This document shows, in pieces, positions 43,092 through 53,517 of a stretch of DNA of 64,000 nucleotides. The notes under the pieces were generated by a model. The model did no database searches. It was not told the DNA's origin and saw only the letters and a list, made by a program, of their open reading frames with translations. Every line of letters starts with the position of its first letter. Position 1 is the first letter of the stretch. Position numbers and translations under genes: made by a program. This DNA comes from Kitasatospora sp040298565. Lineage in GTDB: Bacteria; Actinomycetota; Actinomycetes; Streptomycetales; Streptomycetaceae. Location: contig NZ_JBEPAK010000004.1 in NCBI RefSeq assembly GCF_040298565.1, positions 36,405 through 100,404 on the forward strand, read 5' to 3'.

Positions 43092-44602
43092 CCGCCCCGT
43101 CCGGCCCCGCGGCCGAACCGCCGGGCGGGCCCGCTGCCCTGGACGCGCTCGCGGGCGGGGCCGGCGGGCCCGCGGCACTCCGACCGCTGCTGGCCGCCGT
43201 CCTCGACGCGCTCGACACCGGCACCACGCGGCGCGCCGGCCCGCTGCCCGCCGGAAGCCCCGCCGAGATCGCCGCCCTGGTCACCGACGCGCTGGCCGCC
43301 GCCGGTGGACGCGACGCGCTGGCCCGGCTCACCGAACTGCTCGCCCACGGCGCCGCCGACCCGGCCGACCCCGCCTGCGCGGCCCACCTGCACTGCCCCC
43401 CGCTCGCCGTGGCCGCCGCCGCCGACCTCGCGGTCAGCGCGCTCAACCCCTCGCAGGACTCCTGGGACCAGGCCCCCGCCGCGACGGCCCTGGAAACCGC
43501 ACTGCTCGCCGAACTCGCCGCGCTGGTCGGCTACGACCCGGCGCGCGCCGCGGGCGTGCTCACCTCCGGCGGCACCGAGTCCAACCTGATGGGGCTCATG
43601 CTGGCCCGGGACCAGAAGCTCGACGGCATCGTCGAGTTGGACGGGATCCCGGCCGGACTCCGGCCGTGCATCCTGGCCTCCGAGGTCGCCCACTTCTCCG
43701 TCCAGCGCTCCGCCGCCCTGCTCGGACTCGGCGAACGGGCCGTGGTCGCCGTCCCCGTCGACCGCGGACTGCGGATGCTGCCCGACGAGTTGGAACGCGC
43801 CCTCGCCGAGGCCAGTTGGGCCGGCCGCACCCCGATCGCCGTCGTCGCCACCGCCGGTACGACCGACACCGGCGCGATCGACCCGCTGGACACCGCCGCC
43901 GAACTGGCCGGCCGCTACGGCGCCTGGCTGCACGTCGACGCCGCGTACGGGGGCGGGGCGCTGCTCTCCGACCGGCTGGCCCCGCTGCTCGACGGCATCG
44001 CCCGCGCCGACTCCGTCTCCCTCGACTGGCACAAGCTCGGCTGGCAGCCGGCCGCCGCCGGGGTCTTCCTGGTCCGGCGGGCGGAGACGTACGTCTCGCT
44101 CGCCCGGCGCGCCGAGTACCTCAACCCGGTGGACGACGAGCGGGCCGGCTACCCCAGCCTGCTGGGCCGCTCGCTGCGCACCACCCGCCGGGCCGACGCC
44201 TTCAAGCTGGCCGTCACGCTGCGCACCCTCGGGCGCGACGGGCTCGGCCGGCTGGTCGACGCCTGCCACGAACTGGCGCTGGCCGCCGCCTCGGCCGTCC
44301 GCGCCGAACCCGCGCTCGAACTGCACGCCGAGCCGGTGCTGACCGCCCTGCTGTTCCGCTACCGGCCGCCCGGGCTCACGGACGAGGCCGCCGTCGACGA
44401 GCTGAACGGGCGGCTGCGCCGGCTGCTGCTGCGCACCGGGCGGGCGGTGGTCGGGCGCACCGAACTACCGGGGGAGGGGCCCGGGCGGGTACGGCTGAAG
44501 CTCACGCTGCTCAATCCCCACACCACGGTGGAGGAGGTGGGGGCGCTGCTGCGGGAGGTGGTCGGCGCGGGGCACGAGGTCGCCGGGGAGCGGGCGGGGT
44601 AG
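43088..44602 (+). CDS. PLP-dependent L-2,4-diaminobutyrate decarboxylase (RhbB/Ddc type)
   Basis: Group-II decarboxylase of 504 residues forming 1,3-diaminopropane. Key segments are NPSQDSWDQAP, LTSGGTESNLMGLMLARD, HVDAAYGGGALL and the PLP Lys in SLDWHKLGWQP. Paired with the preceding aminotransferase it supplies the diamine of schizokinen/rhizobactin-type siderophores. The oxygenase, acyltransferase and IucA/IucC-type synthetase genes that usually follow are absent here. Confidence 0.88.
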   Translation: MTAPSGPAAEPPGGPAALDALAGGAGGPAALRPLLAAVLDALDTGTTRRAGPLPAGSPAEIAALVTDALAAAGGRDALARLTELLAHGAADPADPACAAHLHCPPLAVAAAADLAVSALNPSQDSWDQAPAATALETALLAELAALVGYDPARAAGVLTSGGTESNLMGLMLARDQKLDGIVELDGIPAGLRPCILASEVAHFSVQRSAALLGLGERAVVAVPVDRGLRMLPDELERALAEASWAGRTPIAVVATAGTTDTGAIDPLDTAAELAGRYGAWLHVDAAYGGGALLSDRLAPLLDGIARADSVSLDWHKLGWQPAAAGVFLVRRAETYVSLARRAEYLNPVDDERAGYPSLLGRSLRTTRRADAFKLAVTLRTLGRDGLGRLVDACHELALAAASAVRAEPALELHAEPVLTALLFRYRPPGLTDEAAVDELNGRLRRLLLRTGRAVVGRTELPGEGPGRVRLKLTLLNPHTTVEEVGALLREVVGAGHEVAGERAG

Positions 44603-44690
44603 CTCACGGGCGGCGGCCCTGTGGTGGCGCGGCCCTGCGGAGGCCTGCGGTGGTGCGGCTCCCGGGTGGTGGCGTTCGGGCGGGGCGAGG

Positions 44691-44738
44691 CGCTCGAGGG
44701 GCGGGGCGCTCGAGGGGCGGGGCGCTCGAGGGGCGCCG
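44691..44738. repeat. 16-bp tandem repeat x3 abutting the inositol-phosphatase-like gene stop
   Basis: CGCTCGAGGGGCGGGG at 44691-44706 and 44707-44722, with a variant third unit at 44723-44738. The next base begins the stop codon of the minus-strand gene. Confidence 0.85.
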
Positions 44739-45542
44739 TCAGGTGCCCAGCAGGATGTCGCGGCTGATCTCCCAGGTGTGGGGGTCGGCGGCGACCAGCA
44801 GTCCGTCCTCGCAGCCCGGGGCCTCGGGGCGGTAGGGGCTGCCGTCCAGGCGGGCCGCGACCCCGCCGGCCTCGGAGAGCAGCAGCGAGCCGGGGGCGTG
44901 GTCCCAGGGGAGGGTGCGCCAGTAGAGGATGAAGTCGAACCGGCCCTCGGCCACGTCCGGGTACTCGATCCCGGCGGCGCTGCGGCCGGGGCCGATCTCG
45001 CCGAAGGCCGAGGAGTTCGCTTCCAGGTGGCGGCGCCGGCCGGGGTCGAGGAAGCGGCTCTTCAGGACGCCGGTCAGCTCGGCCGGGTCGGCCGGTGCCG
45101 GTCTGCGGGTGAGGCGCTCCCCGTCGCGCCAGGCGCCGGCGCCGAGTTCGGCGCGGTAGCCGGTGCCGGCGGCGGGTTGCCAGATCCACGCGGCGACCGT
45201 CCGGCCGGAGCGGACCAGGGAGCACATCACCGCGTAGTCGGGCCGGCCGGCCACGAAGTTGGAGGTGCCGTCCACCGGGTCGACCAGCCAGACCGCCGGC
45301 TCGTCGTGGATGGCGCGGGCAAGGGCGGGATCGGCGGCGACGGCCTCCTCGCCGACCACGGGGACGGGGAGCAGCTCGCTCAGCCGGCGGGCGATGATCG
45401 CCTCGGCCTCGCGGTCGGCGATCGTGACGACCTCGCCGGGCGCCTTCTCCATCACGTCGCCGGCGGCCAGCGCGCGGAAGCGTGGTTCCACCGCCTCGGC
45501 CGAAGCCTCGGCGAGGATCTCCGCCACCTTGTCCATCAGCAC
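44739..45542 (-). CDS. Inositol monophosphatase-family protein
   Basis: Mg-dependent sugar-phosphate phosphatase of 267 residues. The metal-binding signature is present: VVGEEAV, VDPVDGTSNFVAGRP and WDHAPGSLLLSEAGG. The substrate could be inositol phosphate, histidinol phosphate or 3'-phosphoadenosine 5'-phosphate. GTG 45542 has GGGAG seven bases upstream; an ATG two codons later is possible. It is single-gene and convergent with the decarboxylase. Confidence 0.88.
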   Translation of the reverse strand: MLMDKVAEILAEASAEAVEPRFRALAAGDVMEKAPGEVVTIADREAEAIIARRLSELLPVPVVGEEAVAADPALARAIHDEPAVWLVDPVDGTSNFVAGRPDYAVMCSLVRSGRTVAAWIWQPAAGTGYRAELGAGAWRDGERLTRRPAPADPAELTGVLKSRFLDPGRRRHLEANSSAFGEIGPGRSAAGIEYPDVAEGRFDFILYWRTLPWDHAPGSLLLSEAGGVAARLDGSPYRPEAPGCEDGLLVAADPHTWEISRDILLGT

Positions 45543-45843
45543 GTTCGTGCTCCCTTCGCTGTCTACCACTGTCGCACGAGTGGGCGAAGGGGGGTGCGGC
45601 GGACGGGGGAGCGACCGACGGCCGGCGGATGACGGATGACGGATGACGGGTGACAGCTTTCACCATCTGTCATCCGTAGCCGTCATCGGTTGTTCGCCGC
45701 CCGGCCGACCGCCGTTCTCCGCTCGCCGGCCGGGGCGGCCGGCCCGGGGGCGACCCGGGTGTCCGGCGGCCGGTGATCGCTGGCAGCCACCGGGTGGAAT
45801 CAGGTAGAAGGGAGACGCCGACGGATCCAGGGGGGAACCGAAC

Positions 45844-46782
45844 ATGTCGACGGTGCGGGAAGCGCAGAACAGTCCCGGGGGCCTGCGGGGCGTCCAGGAA
45901 GCCATCGTCCGGGCCTTCGCCGAACGAACCCCGGTCGAGTTGCGGCCGGGCGAACTCGACCGCGGCGGACGGGCCTTGCGCTGGGTGGAGGCCGGCGCGG
46001 GCGACGGTCCGCCGGTGGTGCTGATCGCCGGGTGCGGCGAGTCCTCGCTCAGCTGGGCCCCGGTGCTGCCGGTCCTGGCGGAGCGCGCCCGGGTCGTGGC
46101 GTACGACCGGGCCGGGCTCGGTGCCAGCGAACCCGGCCGCGTCCCGCCGGCGGCCCTGGCGCCCCCGACCCTGGACCAGCAGGTCGGGGACCTGGCCGCA
46201 CTGGTACGGCACCTGGACGCCGGACCGGCCGTGCTGGTCGGGCACAGCTGGGGCGGCCAGCTGGCCCAACTCCTGGCCTGGCGCAGCCCGGAGCTGGTGG
46301 CAGGCCTGGTGCTGGTGGACCCGGCCCACGAGGAGTTCAGGCCGCAGAGCGTCAGCGCCGCCGAGGCGGTGCTCACCCGGCTCCACCTGCTCCGGACGGC
46401 CCTGGCGCCCGCCGGGGAGCAGCACAGCGGTGACGCGCTCGGCCTGGCCGAGGCGGCCGTCCTCGCCCGCCCGCACCAGCGGCGCACCGTGCTCGCGGAG
46501 AACCGGCTGACCGCCCTCGCCGTCCCCGAACTGCGCCGACGGCGCGCCGCCGGGCGGCTGCCCGACGTGCCCGTCGCCGTGCTGAGCGCGAGCGACGGAC
46601 TGCCCCGGGCGCTGCGCTCCCGCTGGACGGCCCTGCAGTCCCGGATCGCGGCGAGCACCGCCCGCGGCACCCACAGCGTGGTGCGCGGCGCCGGGCACGC
46701 CATCCACGCGGACCGGCCGCGCGCCGTGATCGCGGCCGTCCTGGAGGTGTCCGACCACGCCCGGTACGTCCGGAAGGACTGA
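45844..46782 (+). CDS. Alpha/beta-hydrolase fold protein
   Basis: Protein of 312 residues. The nucleophile elbow is GHSWGG, with the oxyanion segment LIAGCGESSLSW and the catalytic His in GAGHAIHADRP near the end. No substrate can be inferred from the lone position. ATG 45844 follows GGGGGGAACC. Confidence 0.88.
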   Translation: MSTVREAQNSPGGLRGVQEAIVRAFAERTPVELRPGELDRGGRALRWVEAGAGDGPPVVLIAGCGESSLSWAPVLPVLAERARVVAYDRAGLGASEPGRVPPAALAPPTLDQQVGDLAALVRHLDAGPAVLVGHSWGGQLAQLLAWRSPELVAGLVLVDPAHEEFRPQSVSAAEAVLTRLHLLRTALAPAGEQHSGDALGLAEAAVLARPHQRRTVLAENRLTALAVPELRRRRAAGRLPDVPVAVLSASDGLPRALRSRWTALQSRIAASTARGTHSVVRGAGHAIHADRPRAVIAAVLEVSDHARYVRKD

Positions 46783-46836
46783 CCGGCGGCGCCGATCCTC
46801 CTGCTGCCAGGGGCTGCTGGGCCCGGGGCACGCTCT

Positions 46837-46851
46837 GGCACACTGTGTGCC
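46837..46851. promoter_or_regulatory. Perfect palindrome GGCACAC-T-GTGTGCC
   Basis: A 7-1-7 inverted repeat 45 nt before the Ser/Thr kinase gene, placed where an operator or a 5' hairpin could act. Confidence 0.45.
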
Positions 46852-46896
46852 GACGACCCGTCGGGGCGGGTCCATGACACCTGGGGGGACAGGTCG

Positions 46897-48825
<1,929 letters not shown>

Positions 48826-48883
48826 CGGCGGAGGACCGGCGGACGGCGGACCGCACCGTCCGTCATCCGGCGCCCGTCCTCGC

Positions 48884-49864
48884 TCATCCGCTCGCCGGTG
48901 CCGCCAGGTCCGCCCGCATCTGGTCCAGGACCAGCCCGGCCCCGGTGTACCCGATGCCGAGCATCCAGAGGTTGTCGTCCACCCGGTACACCCGGCCGTT
49001 GCGCACGGCGTCCAGGTCCTTCCACAGCGCGCCCTCGGTGATCTTCGCCTGGTCGGACTCGGCCGCGTCCCCGTACACCGAGTAGAAGATGACGTCGGCC
49101 GCCGCCTGGTCCACCTGCTCGGGGCTGATCTCCAGCGAGAAGCCGGGCTTGTCCTGGTTGGCCGGGCGCCCCAGCCCGAGGTCCTTGAACAGCGAGCCGA
49201 CGAAGGTGTCGTTGAGGTAGAGCCGGGTGGGCGCACCGGCCAGGAAGCGGGCCATCTCGACCCGGGTGGCCGCGGCCCTGGCCGGTCCGCCGATCGCGGT
49301 GACGAGCTCCCGCAGCTTCGCGCGGTACGCGGTGTCCGCGGCCTGCGCCTCGGCCTGGCGGCCCGTCGCCTCGGCGTGCAGCCGGACGTTCTCCTTCCAA
49401 CTCGGCCCGGTGGTCCTGGACAGCACGGTCGGCGCGATCCTGGACAGCTGCTCGTAGCGCTTGTCGTCGCGGACCTGGTTGCTCAGGATGAGGTCCGGCC
49501 GCAGCGCGGCGATCGCCTCCAGGTTCGGCTGGCCGATCACGCCGACCGGTTTGGTGCCGGCCAGCCGCTCGGCCGGCAGGTACGCGGGGAAGGGCGCGCC
49601 CCCGCCGACCGTGGTGGCGCCGACCGGAGTGATCCCGAGGGTCACCACCGAGTCCAGCGCGTCGGTGTCCAGGACCACCACCCGGCCCGCCCTGGCCGGT
49701 ACGGCGCTCTCGCCGCGCGCGTGCCGGACGGCCCTGGTCCCGCCGGCCCCGGGCGAACCACCGCCCGGCGCGGGGGAGCCGGCGCCGCAGGCGGCGAGCG
49801 CCAGGCCCGGTGCGAGTCCGGCGGCGAGACCGAGCGCGGCGCGGCGGGTGAGGGAACGGGTCAT
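48884..49864 (-). CDS. Iron-siderophore-type ABC transporter binding lipoprotein (orphan)
   Basis: Periplasmic-binding protein of 326 residues of the FecB/FhuD class. The signal peptide has RSLTRRAALGLAAG and a lipobox LALAACG. The fold shows VVVLDTDALDSVVTLGITPVG, LRPDLILSNQ and GALWKDLDAVRNGRVY, all common in ferric-siderophore binders. No permease or ATPase gene adjoins it and no iron box is seen in the 112 nt upstream. ATG 49864 has AGGAG. Confidence 0.85.
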   Translation of the reverse strand: MTRSLTRRAALGLAAGLAPGLALAACGAGSPAPGGGSPGAGGTRAVRHARGESAVPARAGRVVVLDTDALDSVVTLGITPVGATTVGGGAPFPAYLPAERLAGTKPVGVIGQPNLEAIAALRPDLILSNQVRDDKRYEQLSRIAPTVLSRTTGPSWKENVRLHAEATGRQAEAQAADTAYRAKLRELVTAIGGPARAAATRVEMARFLAGAPTRLYLNDTFVGSLFKDLGLGRPANQDKPGFSLEISPEQVDQAAADVIFYSVYGDAAESDQAKITEGALWKDLDAVRNGRVYRVDDNLWMLGIGYTGAGLVLDQMRADLAAPASG

Positions 49865-49976
49865 CGGCGGCTCCTGCACCGGGCTGGTTGCTCCCCAGGG
49901 CGGGCTCCTCCCGTGGGGCGGCCGGCGTCCGACGGCCGGACGGGCCGCCGGGATCCCTGCCCGCCCGGCGGCCCCG

Positions 49977-50765
49977 CTACGCCTCGGAGCCGTACTCCCG
50001 CCGCTGGCGCAGCAGTTCGGCGTACTCGGCGCGCACCCGGCGGTCCATGGCGAGCGTGAACTGGGCGTCGGCGACGGTGCGGGCGAGCGGTCGGACCCGC
50101 AGGATGCGCTCGGTGAGCCGGGCCGCCTCGCCGGGTGCCAGCGGTGTGTCGCCGGACAGCGCGCTGAGCACGTGCTCGCTGACCACCTCGATGAAGATCT
50201 CGGCGATGGCGTCGATGTGCTCCTGGGTGCGCCGGCTGGCGGCCAGCACCGCTGACAGCGGCACCCCCTCCGCGACCAGTGCGGTGGTGGCGTCCATCAG
50301 CCGCCGGCTGACGTGGGTGATCCCGTCCTCCTCGACGGTGATGTAGCCCTGGGCGATGGACTCGGCGGTGTTCTCCTCGGTGAGCTGGTCCCCGAAGGCG
50401 GCCTTCAGTTCGTCCCACTGCAGGCGTACCGGGGTCTCGTCGGACCAGGGCGCGACGATCGCCGCCTCCAGTCCGATCAGCTCCGCGACGTCCTGCCCGC
50501 TCTCGCCGGCGCCGATCAGTTCCGCGATCCCGCCCAGGGTGTGGCCGCGGTCGAGCAGTTCGCCGATCATCCGCAGCCGGGCCAGGTGCTCCTCGCCGTA
50601 CCAGGCGATCCGGCCCTCCCGGCGGGGCGGCTGGAGCAGTTTGCGCTCGCGGTAGAAGCGCAGGGTGCGGGTGGTGATCCCGGCCGCCTCGGCCAGTTCC
50701 TCCACCCGGTACTCGCGCTTTTTGTCGTCCGCAGCAGCTCTGACCTTGTCCACGGCGATCAGCAT
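49977..50765 (-). CDS. MerR-family transcriptional regulator
   Basis: Protein of 262 residues. The N-terminal winged helix reads YRVEELAEAAGITTRTLRFY, followed by RERKLLQPPRREGRIAWY. The long C-terminal part (150 residues) is helical and lacks the cysteines of metal sensors, so it probably senses an organic compound. ATG 50765 has no good ribosome site. It is divergent from the monooxygenase operon, with a nested palindrome between the two. Confidence 0.87.
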   Translation of the reverse strand: MLIAVDKVRAAADDKKREYRVEELAEAAGITTRTLRFYRERKLLQPPRREGRIAWYGEEHLARLRMIGELLDRGHTLGGIAELIGAGESGQDVAELIGLEAAIVAPWSDETPVRLQWDELKAAFGDQLTEENTAESIAQGYITVEEDGITHVSRRLMDATTALVAEGVPLSAVLAASRRTQEHIDAIAEIFIEVVSEHVLSALSGDTPLAPGEAARLTERILRVRPLARTVADAQFTLAMDRRVRAEYAELLRQRREYGSEA

Positions 50766-50850
50766 AGGTCCGTGGCGCCGGTCGGGAGCCTCCGGGAACT
50801 CGGGCGAATCCGGGCGGTCGGGCTTCTTCCATCCGGTGTCAGCAAGGGCT

Positions 50851-50894
50851 ACCCTGCCAACCATGCCAGTGATTACTGGCGCAATTGGCAGGGT
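50851..50894. promoter_or_regulatory. 44-bp nested palindrome between MerR and monooxygenase genes
   Basis: Outer arms ACCCTGCCAA (50851-50860) and TTGGCAGGGT (50885-50894) and inner arms GCCAGT (50865-50870) and ACTGGC (50875-50880) are all perfect and share one centre. The 4-nt linkers (CCAT and GCAA) are not complementary. TACCCT at 50850-50855 could be the -10 element of the plus-strand operon. Confidence 0.75.
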
Positions 50895-50980
50895 CCCGGA
50901 GGCGAGCCGCCGGGAGGTTCCGGGGCGGGCCGCCCCGGAAGAGCGCGACGATCACCGCCCCACCCCCAGGAGGTTGCCGC

Positions 50981-52552
50981 ATGGCATCCAGCAGCAAGCG
51001 CCCCCGCTCCGGCGCGTCCGCAGCGACCGACACCACCGCTGCGCGGGAGACCGTCCCGCACGTGCGGGTGGCGGTGATCGGCTCCGGCTTCGCCGGCCTC
51101 GGTGCCGCCGTCCGGCTGCGCCGTGCCGGGATCACCGACTTCGTGGTCCTCGAACGCGCGGACTCCGTCGGCGGCACCTGGCGCGACAACAGCTACCCCG
51201 GCTGCGCCTGCGACGTGCCCTCGCACCTCTACTCCTTCTCCTTCGCGCCCAATCCCGACTGGCCGCGCAGCTTCTCCGGCCAGCCGGACATCCGCGCCTA
51301 CCTGGAGAAGGTCGCCACCGTCTTCGGCCTGCGCCCGCACCTGCGCTTCAACACCGAAGTGCTGGAGGCGCGTTGGGAGGAGGACCGGACCCGCTGGCGG
51401 ATCACCACCTCGGCCGGCCAGTGGACCGCCGACGCCGTCGTGTCCGCCGCCGGACCGCTCGCCGACCCCCAGATCCCCGACCTGCCCGGCCTCAGGGACT
51501 TCCCCGGCAAGGTCTTCCACTCCTCCCGCTGGGACCACGACTACGACCTGACCGGCAAGCGCGTCGCGGTGGTCGGCACCGGAGCCTCGGCCGCCCAGAT
51601 CATCCCGTCCATCCAGCCGAAGGTCGGCAGGCTCACGGTGTTCCAGCGCACCCCGGCCTGGGTGCTGCCGCGCCGTGACCGCGAGATCAGCCGGCTGGAG
51701 CGGTGGCTGCACGGCCGCCTCCCGGTGACCGCCAAGATCCGCCGCGGCACCCTCTTCGCGCTGCGCGAGCTCCAGGTGGACGCCTTCGTGCGCCGGCCCG
51801 GGCTGCTGCGCGTGGTCCAGCAGCTCGCCGAACGCCACCTCGCCCAGGGCGTCGCCGACCCGGCGCTGCGGGCCAAGCTCACCCCGGACTACCGGATCGG
51901 CTGCAAGCGCATCCTGCTGAGCAACACCTACTACCCGGCGCTCGCCGCCGCCAACACCGAGGTCGTCGCCTCCGGCCTGCGCGAACTGCGCGGCTCCACC
52001 CTGGTCGCCGCCGACGGCAGCGAGCACGAGGTGGACGCGATCGTCTTCGGCACCGGCTTCCACGTGACCGACATGCCCATCGGCTCCCGGGTGTTCGGCG
52101 CGAACGGGACCAGCCTCGCCGAGGAGTGGAAGGGCGGCATGGAGGCGCTGCGCGGTTCCACCGTACGGGGCTTCCCCAACCTGTTCTTCGTGATCGGCCC
52201 GAACACCGGCCTCGGCAACAGCTCGATGATCCTCATGATCGAGTCCCAACTCAACTACCTCGTCGACGCGTTGACCATGCTCGACACGATCGGCGCCACC
52301 GCGATGCAACCCACCGCCCGGGCCCAGCGGCAGTGGAACCTCGAACTCCAGCACCGGATGGACCGCACCGTCTGGACCACCGGAGGCTGCCGCAGCTGGT
52401 ACCTGGACCCGAGCGGCCGGAACACCGTGCTCTGGCCCGGCTCCACGACGTCCTTCCGGCGCGCCACCCGCAAGGTCGACCTCGGCGAGTACGAGCTGAT
52501 CATGCGCACCGCGCCCGCCAACACCCGCACCGCCCAGGAGGTTTCCGCATGA
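50981..52552 (+). CDS. Baeyer-Villiger-type flavin monooxygenase
   Basis: NADPH/FAD monooxygenase of 523 residues. It carries the first Rossmann motif (IGSGFAGLG, about 34-41), the Baeyer-Villiger fingerprint FPGKVFHSSRW (174-184) and the second motif VVGTGASAAQ (about 198-207). It inserts oxygen next to a ketone carbonyl or oxidises a heteroatom. ATG 50981 follows CAGGAGG. It overlaps the hydrolase gene by ATGA, and esters made here could be cleaved by the hydrolase. Confidence 0.92.
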   Translation: MASSSKRPRSGASAATDTTAARETVPHVRVAVIGSGFAGLGAAVRLRRAGITDFVVLERADSVGGTWRDNSYPGCACDVPSHLYSFSFAPNPDWPRSFSGQPDIRAYLEKVATVFGLRPHLRFNTEVLEARWEEDRTRWRITTSAGQWTADAVVSAAGPLADPQIPDLPGLRDFPGKVFHSSRWDHDYDLTGKRVAVVGTGASAAQIIPSIQPKVGRLTVFQRTPAWVLPRRDREISRLERWLHGRLPVTAKIRRGTLFALRELQVDAFVRRPGLLRVVQQLAERHLAQGVADPALRAKLTPDYRIGCKRILLSNTYYPALAAANTEVVASGLRELRGSTLVAADGSEHEVDAIVFGTGFHVTDMPIGSRVFGANGTSLAEEWKGGMEALRGSTVRGFPNLFFVIGPNTGLGNSSMILMIESQLNYLVDALTMLDTIGATAMQPTARAQRQWNLELQHRMDRTVWTTGGCRSWYLDPSGRNTVLWPGSTTSFRRATRKVDLGEYELIMRTAPANTRTAQEVSA

Positions 52553-53517
52553 GTCCGGTCGCGCTGCCCGCCGGGTACGAGCCGCCCGAGCCCGCCGAGG
52601 AGCTGAGCGTGCGCTCGGCCGACGGCATCCGGCTGCACGTCGAGGTGCACGGCCAGCCGGGCGCGCCCACCGTGGTGCTCTCCCACGGCTGGACCTGCTC
52701 GACGGCCTTCTGGGCTCCGGTGATCCGCGAACTCGCCGACCGCTACCGGGTGGTGGTCTACGACCAGCGCGGCCACGGGCACAGCGAGATCCCGCCGAGC
52801 CGCGCCCGCTACTCCACCCGGGCGCTCGCCGAGGACCTCACCGCCGTGCTGCTGCGGACCGTACCGGCGGGGGAGCGGGCCGTGCTGGCCGGGCACAGCA
52901 TGGGCGGGATGACCATCATGGCCGCCGGCGGCCGCCCCGAGGTCGCCGAGCGCACCGCCGCCAACGTGCTGATCTCCACCGGGCCGGCCGGGCTGGTCGC
53001 CGAACTCACCGTCCTGCCGCCGGCCCTGCGCGCCCCCGCGGTGCGGCGCTTCCTGCACCGGCGGCTGCTGCTGTCCCGGCTGCCGCTCGGACCGGTCACG
53101 CCGGTCAGCCGCGCCGCGCTCAAGTACGCCACCATGGGGCCGGGTTCGAGTGCCGGACAGGTCGAGGCGACGGCCCGGATCGTGCACGCCTGCCCGACCG
53201 CCGTGCGCGCCAACTGGGCCGGAGTGCTCGGCCGACTGGACGTACGCGCCGGACTGGGCCGGATCACCGCGCCCACGGCCGTCGTCGTCGGCACCGCGGA
53301 CCGGCTGACCCCGCCCGCGCACGCCCACCGGATCGTCGAGGAACTCGCCGACGCGCAGGGCCTGTTGCTGCTGCCCGGGGTCGGCCACATGGCGCCGTTG
53401 GAGCGCCCGGTGGAGGTCGCCGCCGAGATCCACCGGATGGCCGCCGCCCACCTGGCCCCCGATGCCCGCCCCGCCGCTCCCGCCGCCACCACCACCGAGA
53501 GGACCACCGCCGCATGA
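52549..53517 (+). CDS. Alpha/beta-hydrolase, probable esterase of the monooxygenase operon
   Basis: Protein of 322 residues with nucleophile Ser117 in AGHSMGG, oxyanion segment LSHGWTC, acid in VGTADRLTPP and His in GVGHMAPLERP. ATGA overlaps on both sides make a tight three-gene unit. Expected role: hydrolysis of the ester or lactone made by the monooxygenase. The C-terminal 20 residues are Ala/Thr-rich. Confidence 0.9.
   Translation: MSPVALPAGYEPPEPAEELSVRSADGIRLHVEVHGQPGAPTVVLSHGWTCSTAFWAPVIRELADRYRVVVYDQRGHGHSEIPPSRARYSTRALAEDLTAVLLRTVPAGERAVLAGHSMGGMTIMAAGGRPEVAERTAANVLISTGPAGLVAELTVLPPALRAPAVRRFLHRRLLLSRLPLGPVTPVSRAALKYATMGPGSSAGQVEATARIVHACPTAVRANWAGVLGRLDVRAGLGRITAPTAVVVGTADRLTPPAHAHRIVEELADAQGLLLLPGVGHMAPLERPVEVAAEIHRMAAAHLAPDARPAAPAATTTERTTAA

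Noticed and set aside
50863..51678. A frame starting at an ATG inside the nested palindrome.
   Set aside because: It runs out of frame through the Baeyer-Villiger monooxygenase gene and yields an Arg/Pro-rich shadow product.
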